A stretch of DNA of 64,000 nt from Carya illinoinensis (taxonomy: Eukaryota; Streptophyta; Magnoliopsida; Fagales; Juglandaceae). The stretch is from assembly GCF_018687715.1 (NCBI RefSeq), contig NC_056754.1, positions 18,957,501 to 19,021,500 of the forward strand. Reading direction: 5' to 3'. The position numbers and the translations under genes are program-made. The notes below the pieces were generated by a model. It saw only the letters and a list, made by a program, of their open reading frames with translations, was not told where the DNA came from and searched no databases. Below, piece by piece: positions 61,310 through 64,000 of the stretch. The stretch's first letter is position 1. Each line of letters opens with the position of its first letter.

Positions 61310-62089
61310 TTAAATTTGTTGGGTTTCCCTGTGTTTTAACCCCTCTTCAACCGTATTGCATATTTCAATTGTATCTTGTTCTCGTTTTTGTTCCCGTTTG
61401 CTTTCCAATAGCTTCCCAGTCTTGCCAATGGCGAGAATCAGCTCAAGTTGCTTTTGCTGCTGCTCCTACAGATAACACCCAATCACGAAGCTAAACTCAG
61501 CATATAAGCATTTTGGCGCCTCAAAATTAAAGTCATGAATAACACCTATAATGACACCAATCCATAGTTCTCACCAACACTGATATTGATTAACAACCTA
61601 GACAAATAAATAAAAAAGATCCCGGAATCAAGAGGAATACCATATAGACAGATAAGAAACAGGCAAATGGATAGTTCGCTTGGTAAGTGAGATGAAAATT
61701 TTGAGTTTAAGATAAAATATTAAAATATTATATTTTAATATTATTATTGTTTTGGGATTTGAAAAAATTAATAAAAAGTTGAATTATTTATTATATTTTG
61801 TATGGAAATTTGGAAAAGTTGTAATGATGAGATGAGAATTTTGAGTTTGAGATGAAAAATCTAAACAGCCAAACCGAACACAGCTGACAATCCACCAATC
61901 TTGACATCAAATCTCGAGGAAAATAACTCATTACACTTAAAAAAATTTATAGTCCTTAGGGATACTTTTATATTGTTAAATATACCTGCATAGCCAGCAG
62001 CACTTTATGAATTTCACCAAGCTCCTTTTCCAGAATGTCCTCTTGTACTGCTAATGCTCGAGTGGCCTCTGAGTTCTTTTGAGCCAAAG
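61310..62089 (-). CDS. Partial gene: last two exons, coiled-coil C-terminus
   Basis: Two minus-strand exons can be joined: 62089-61986 (acceptor CTGCAG, donor GTATAT) and 61465-61310 ending in TAA. They give an alpha-helical, charged tail containing QEDILEKELGEIHKVLLAMQ followed by EQQQKQLELILAIGKTG and ending HRETQQI. Heptad-like spacing suggests a coiled coil. Earlier exons were not found in the window and may lie beyond 64000, in which case the LINE at 62600-64000 sits in an intron. The parent protein is not recognised. Confidence 0.6.
61674..61874. mobile_element. AT-rich MITE (first family, copy 2)
   Basis: Shares with 9681-9876 the blocks AATATTATTATT, TTGAATTATTTATTATATTTTGT and GATGAGATGAGA, and ends near CTAAACAGCCAAAC. 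It lies in the intron between the last two exons of the partial gene. Confidence 0.65.
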
Positions 62090-62599
62090 CTGCAGTCTTT
62101 AAGATTTATACAAACAGTTAGGATGAGTTGAGTTGGGATTAAAGCAATTGGGTTGAGTTAGAAGTCAATAATGAGAATCTGGTAAATTGAATTAGTTACC
62201 AATAAACATTGTGATATATAACATTTTATCAATATAAACAATTCCTCATACCAATATCTGGTTTACGAGAATGGATCCTAACCAAGTCAACCTGTCAAAA
62301 AGCCAGCCCTTATACAAAATGCTAAGGGCATAGATGTCTTCTTGAACTCCATCCATGTTTAACCATCAACTTACAAAAATTCACATCTCCTTCTAGGCTC
62401 AGAACTGCCTGTCCTTAAAAGCACTAAAATCATCCGATTCAACCATCTAGTAAATGACAACTTATTGGAGCTTCCAACAATGCTTCTAAGCTTACAGGCA
62501 CCCACTTGTAAGCACCCACTAGAATATGCCACACCATTTTATAGTTAATAGTGTTGACAGCAAATGAACATTCTAGTGCCTGAAGTTCTGAGCGTGGTA

Positions 62600-64000
62600 A
62601 CCTTTTTTCCTTTTTTTTGAGAAGTAGACGATTGTATTGATAATAAAAGGCTTAGCCCAAGTACACAAGAAGGTATACCCGAGTTAACGCCTATCTAAGA
62701 AGAAGAAAAAGAAACAAGGACGTCATGAATGCCCAGGCCATTAAAAACTACAGCTATGACCCATAAAAATGAAGTTCTAACAAAAAGAGATCTAAGTTCC
62801 TCTAAAGAGCGTTATTTATCTTCAAACGTCCGGACATTACGCTCCTTCCATAGGCACCACAATATGCAAATAGGCACCATTTTCCACAAAGCTGTGATTT
62901 GGGGGGTTCCTCTTAGATTTGTCCAGCTGGCCAAGAACTCAACCACTGTGATAGGCATGACCCAAGCTAGCTCTAACCTGCAGAACACATCATCCCATAG
63001 CACTGTAGCGACCCCTCAATGTAGTAGAAGATGATCCACAGCCTCACCACTTTTCTTACACATGCAGCACCAGTCTATTATGATCACCCCCCATTTCCTT
63101 AAGTTGTCTACCGTCAAAATCTTACCCAAAGAAGCTGACCAAGCAAAAAATGCCGTTTTAGGAGGTGCTCTATTTCGCCAAATCTTCTTCCATGGAAATT
63201 GGTTGTCTTGCGATTGTGTGATAGACTTATTACAAAAAGAACGAACTGAGAACATGCCTTTATCTATTGGTTTCCACCACAACCTGTCAACTCGTTGAAT
63301 GTTTGGTCCCCTGGAGTATAGAATACAAAAAAAAATCCTCAAAGCTACCAATTTCCCAATCTTGGGCAGCCCTACTACAGTTGACGTTCCATTGGACTTG
63401 ATCCCTAGATAGTACCAAAACATCCGCCACTGAAGCTTCTTTTTCACAAGCAATCCTAAAAACTAATTGGAATGAATCCTTAAGGGCATTATGCCCACAC
63501 CATAGATCACTCCAGAATTTAATTCTAGAACCATCTCCCAACATAAGTCTAGTGTGGCAAGTAAAAACCCCCCCAACCTTGACTAATATGCTTCCAAACT
63601 CCCACTTCATAAGCCCCACTTTTCAACAAGTACAATCTCATCCAACATGCTAATCTACGTTCAATCTTCCCAATCACTATATCCCAAATCGATTTGGCCC
63701 ATGATGCTGCCCCTAATGGAAGACCAAGGTAATTCATAAGAAGAGAGGAAAACTTACAACCGAGAATGTTAGCCAACTATCGGATATTGCTAACATTACC
63801 AACTGGCACCAACTCTAACTTGTCAAAGTTCACTTTCAAATCAGTTAATGCTTCAAAACAGAGTAAGAGAGCCCTCAATGCCTGCATCTGGGTCTGTTAT
63901 GCCTCACAGAGTAAGAGAGCCCTCAATGCCTACAAACAAAAGGTGAAAAATGTTGAGAGTACCCCTAGTGGGGTCCCCAACCAAGAAACCAGTCACAAAA
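62600..64000 (-). mobile_element. LINE (L1-type) retrotransposon, 3' part
   Basis: On the plus strand the left edge is a T-rich tail (62604-62619) followed by the typical 3'-end AAAAGGCTTAGCCCAAGTACAC. Minus-strand coding proceeds from about 63930 with RT C-terminal residues (KVNFDKLELVPVGNV), then 63776-63549 (MNYLGLPLGA), 63619-63287, and the zinc-binding RT-associated domain (63453-63016, VDRLWWKPIDKGMFSV to CMCKKSGEAVDHLLLH), ending at about 62812. Frame changes separate the blocks. There is no clear RNase H domain. It continues past the right edge of the window. Confidence 0.9.
63858..63931. repeat. 48-bp in-frame tandem duplication in the LINE RT
   Basis: ACAGAGTAAGAGAGCCCTCA... occurs at 63858-63883 and 63906-63931, offset exactly 48 bases (16 codons), duplicating the ALRALLLC segment of the reverse transcriptase. 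Confidence 0.85.

Overview
The window is nuclear DNA from a flowering plant, almost certainly a woody eudicot. The evidence is many-exon genes with GT-AG introns, an intron-containing plant elongator tRNA-Met, Copia LTR retrotransposons, LINEs, a tRNA-derived SINE, and CACTA and hAT non-autonomous elements. Several MITE families look like ones I associate with Fagales (walnut, pecan, oak). That placement is inference from memory and was not searched.

Layout. 1-10.3 kb is gene-poor: AT-rich DNA, a LINE fragment, a CACTA-type terminus and a decayed LINE. 10.5-17.8 kb carries a complete plastid DnaJ/Hsp40 gene (+ strand, 7 coding exons after a non-coding first exon, 444 aa), with SINE copies and a long (TC)n tract in its introns. 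17.95-19.07 kb is a 5'-truncated LINE with a perfect 15-bp target-site duplication, followed by a tRNA-Met(CAT) gene on the - strand. 20.7-42.8 kb is a wrecked cytochrome P450 locus. Exon 1 lies at 42.7-41.9 kb and the remnant of exon 2 at 29.6-29.0 kb, and the 12-kb intron between them is filled with a gag-only LTR element, a Copia element that itself contains two hAT elements, and another hAT element. A second Copia sits at the 3' end of exon 2. A duplicate of the P450 3' end lies further down at 20.7-21.3 kb, interrupted by a CACTA MITE. 44.7-48.0 kb is an intact chloroplast HAD-superfamily hydrolase gene (- strand, 11 exons, 323 aa). 49.6-50.1 kb is an EPF-like secreted cysteine-rich peptide gene (- strand, 2 exons, 130 aa). 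52.8-60.5 kb is a 14-exon gene for a 425-aa conserved protein I cannot name. 61.3-62.1 kb holds the last two exons of a gene entering from the right, and 62.6-64.0 kb is a LINE on the - strand.

The DnaJ and HAD genes resemble neighbouring Arabidopsis chromosome 4 genes (At4g39960 and At4g39970 from memory), so the pair may be old synteny now separated by the P450 and transposon block. No operon-like cooperation is expected; the genes are independent.

The most interesting pattern is four hAT-type elements (22.6, 29.9, 32.2 and 34.8 kb). Each has a related 5'-TAGG/TAAG terminus. Three have perfect 8-bp target duplications and one has a 6/8 match. Each has subterminal arrays of a short CGG-containing repeat, and the unit differs in each: CGGGG, CGGTT, CGGAGT and CGGGT. 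None shows a transposase ORF.
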